5,901 bases of DNA from contig JBBAGE010000138.1 in assembly GCA_041655055.1 (NCBI GenBank), forward strand, positions 1 to 5,901, given 5' to 3'. Shown here one piece after another: positions 5,895-5,901 of this stretch; the stretch's first letter is position 1, and each line of letters opens with the position of its first letter. The notes beneath the pieces were generated by a model. That model saw only the letters and a list, made by a program, of their open reading frames with translations, ran no database searches and had not been told where the DNA came from. Both the position numbers and the translations under genes were made by a program. The DNA comes from JBBAGE01 sp041655055. Its GTDB lineage: Bacteria > Pseudomonadota > Alphaproteobacteria > Rhodobacterales > Rhodobacteraceae.

Positions 5895-5901
5895 ATGCGC
5901 G
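5895..5901 (+). CDS. Possible start of a further gene, cut by the window edge
   Basis: An ATG follows the TAG stop of the cyclo-ligase gene with no gap and reads Met-Arg-(codon beginning with G) to the window end. No ribosome binding site is visible, so translation would rely on coupling. In many alphaproteobacteria, as I recall, this gene is followed by a YmdB-type (TIGR00282) metallophosphoesterase whose protein begins Met-Arg. That fits but is not evidence from seven bases. Confidence 0.2.

Overview
The window is a high-GC stretch of an ordinary bacterial chromosome. Several features point to an alphaproteobacterium of the Rhodobacter/Paracoccus group (Rhodobacterales): strong G/C preference at third codon positions, an H-NS-family protein of the short HvrA/Spb type, a group III truncated haemoglobin, and a 5-formyltetrahydrofolate cyclo-ligase with an N-terminal extension. 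This placement is an inference from protein character, not a database match. I see no insertion sequence, phage gene, CRISPR array, tRNA or rRNA.

Left part (1-2352). After a short leader with a possible gene end at the extreme left, there is a cytoplasmic sulfotransferase of the Sulfotransfer_2 type on the plus strand. It converges on a minus-strand 12-helix major facilitator permease. The two stop codons abut with no intervening base and together form the palindrome TGATCA. The permease diverges from the next gene across a 114-base spacer.

Middle part (2353-4634). A plus-strand SLC13-family anion permease has two TrkA-C (RCK-C) domains in its central loop, separated by an unusually acidic, Pro/Ala-rich linker. 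It is followed by a small monocistronic gene for an H-NS/HvrA-like nucleoid protein. That gene has its own AT-rich leader with a small inverted repeat, and a clear Rho-independent terminator follows it.

Right part (4635-5901). A compact operon encodes a group III truncated haemoglobin with all four signature haem-pocket residues, then, 11 bases later, 5-formyltetrahydrofolate cyclo-ligase, and perhaps a further gene starting at the window edge. A striking AT-rich palindrome covers the likely -10 region of this operon. It looks like a repressor operator and is the most interesting non-coding signal in the window.

The genes look like three or four independent transcription units rather than one pathway. 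I found no convincing evidence of a new multi-gene system. The best leads are the haemoglobin operator, the pairing of the haemoglobin with folate recycling, and the acidic insert in the SLC13 permease.
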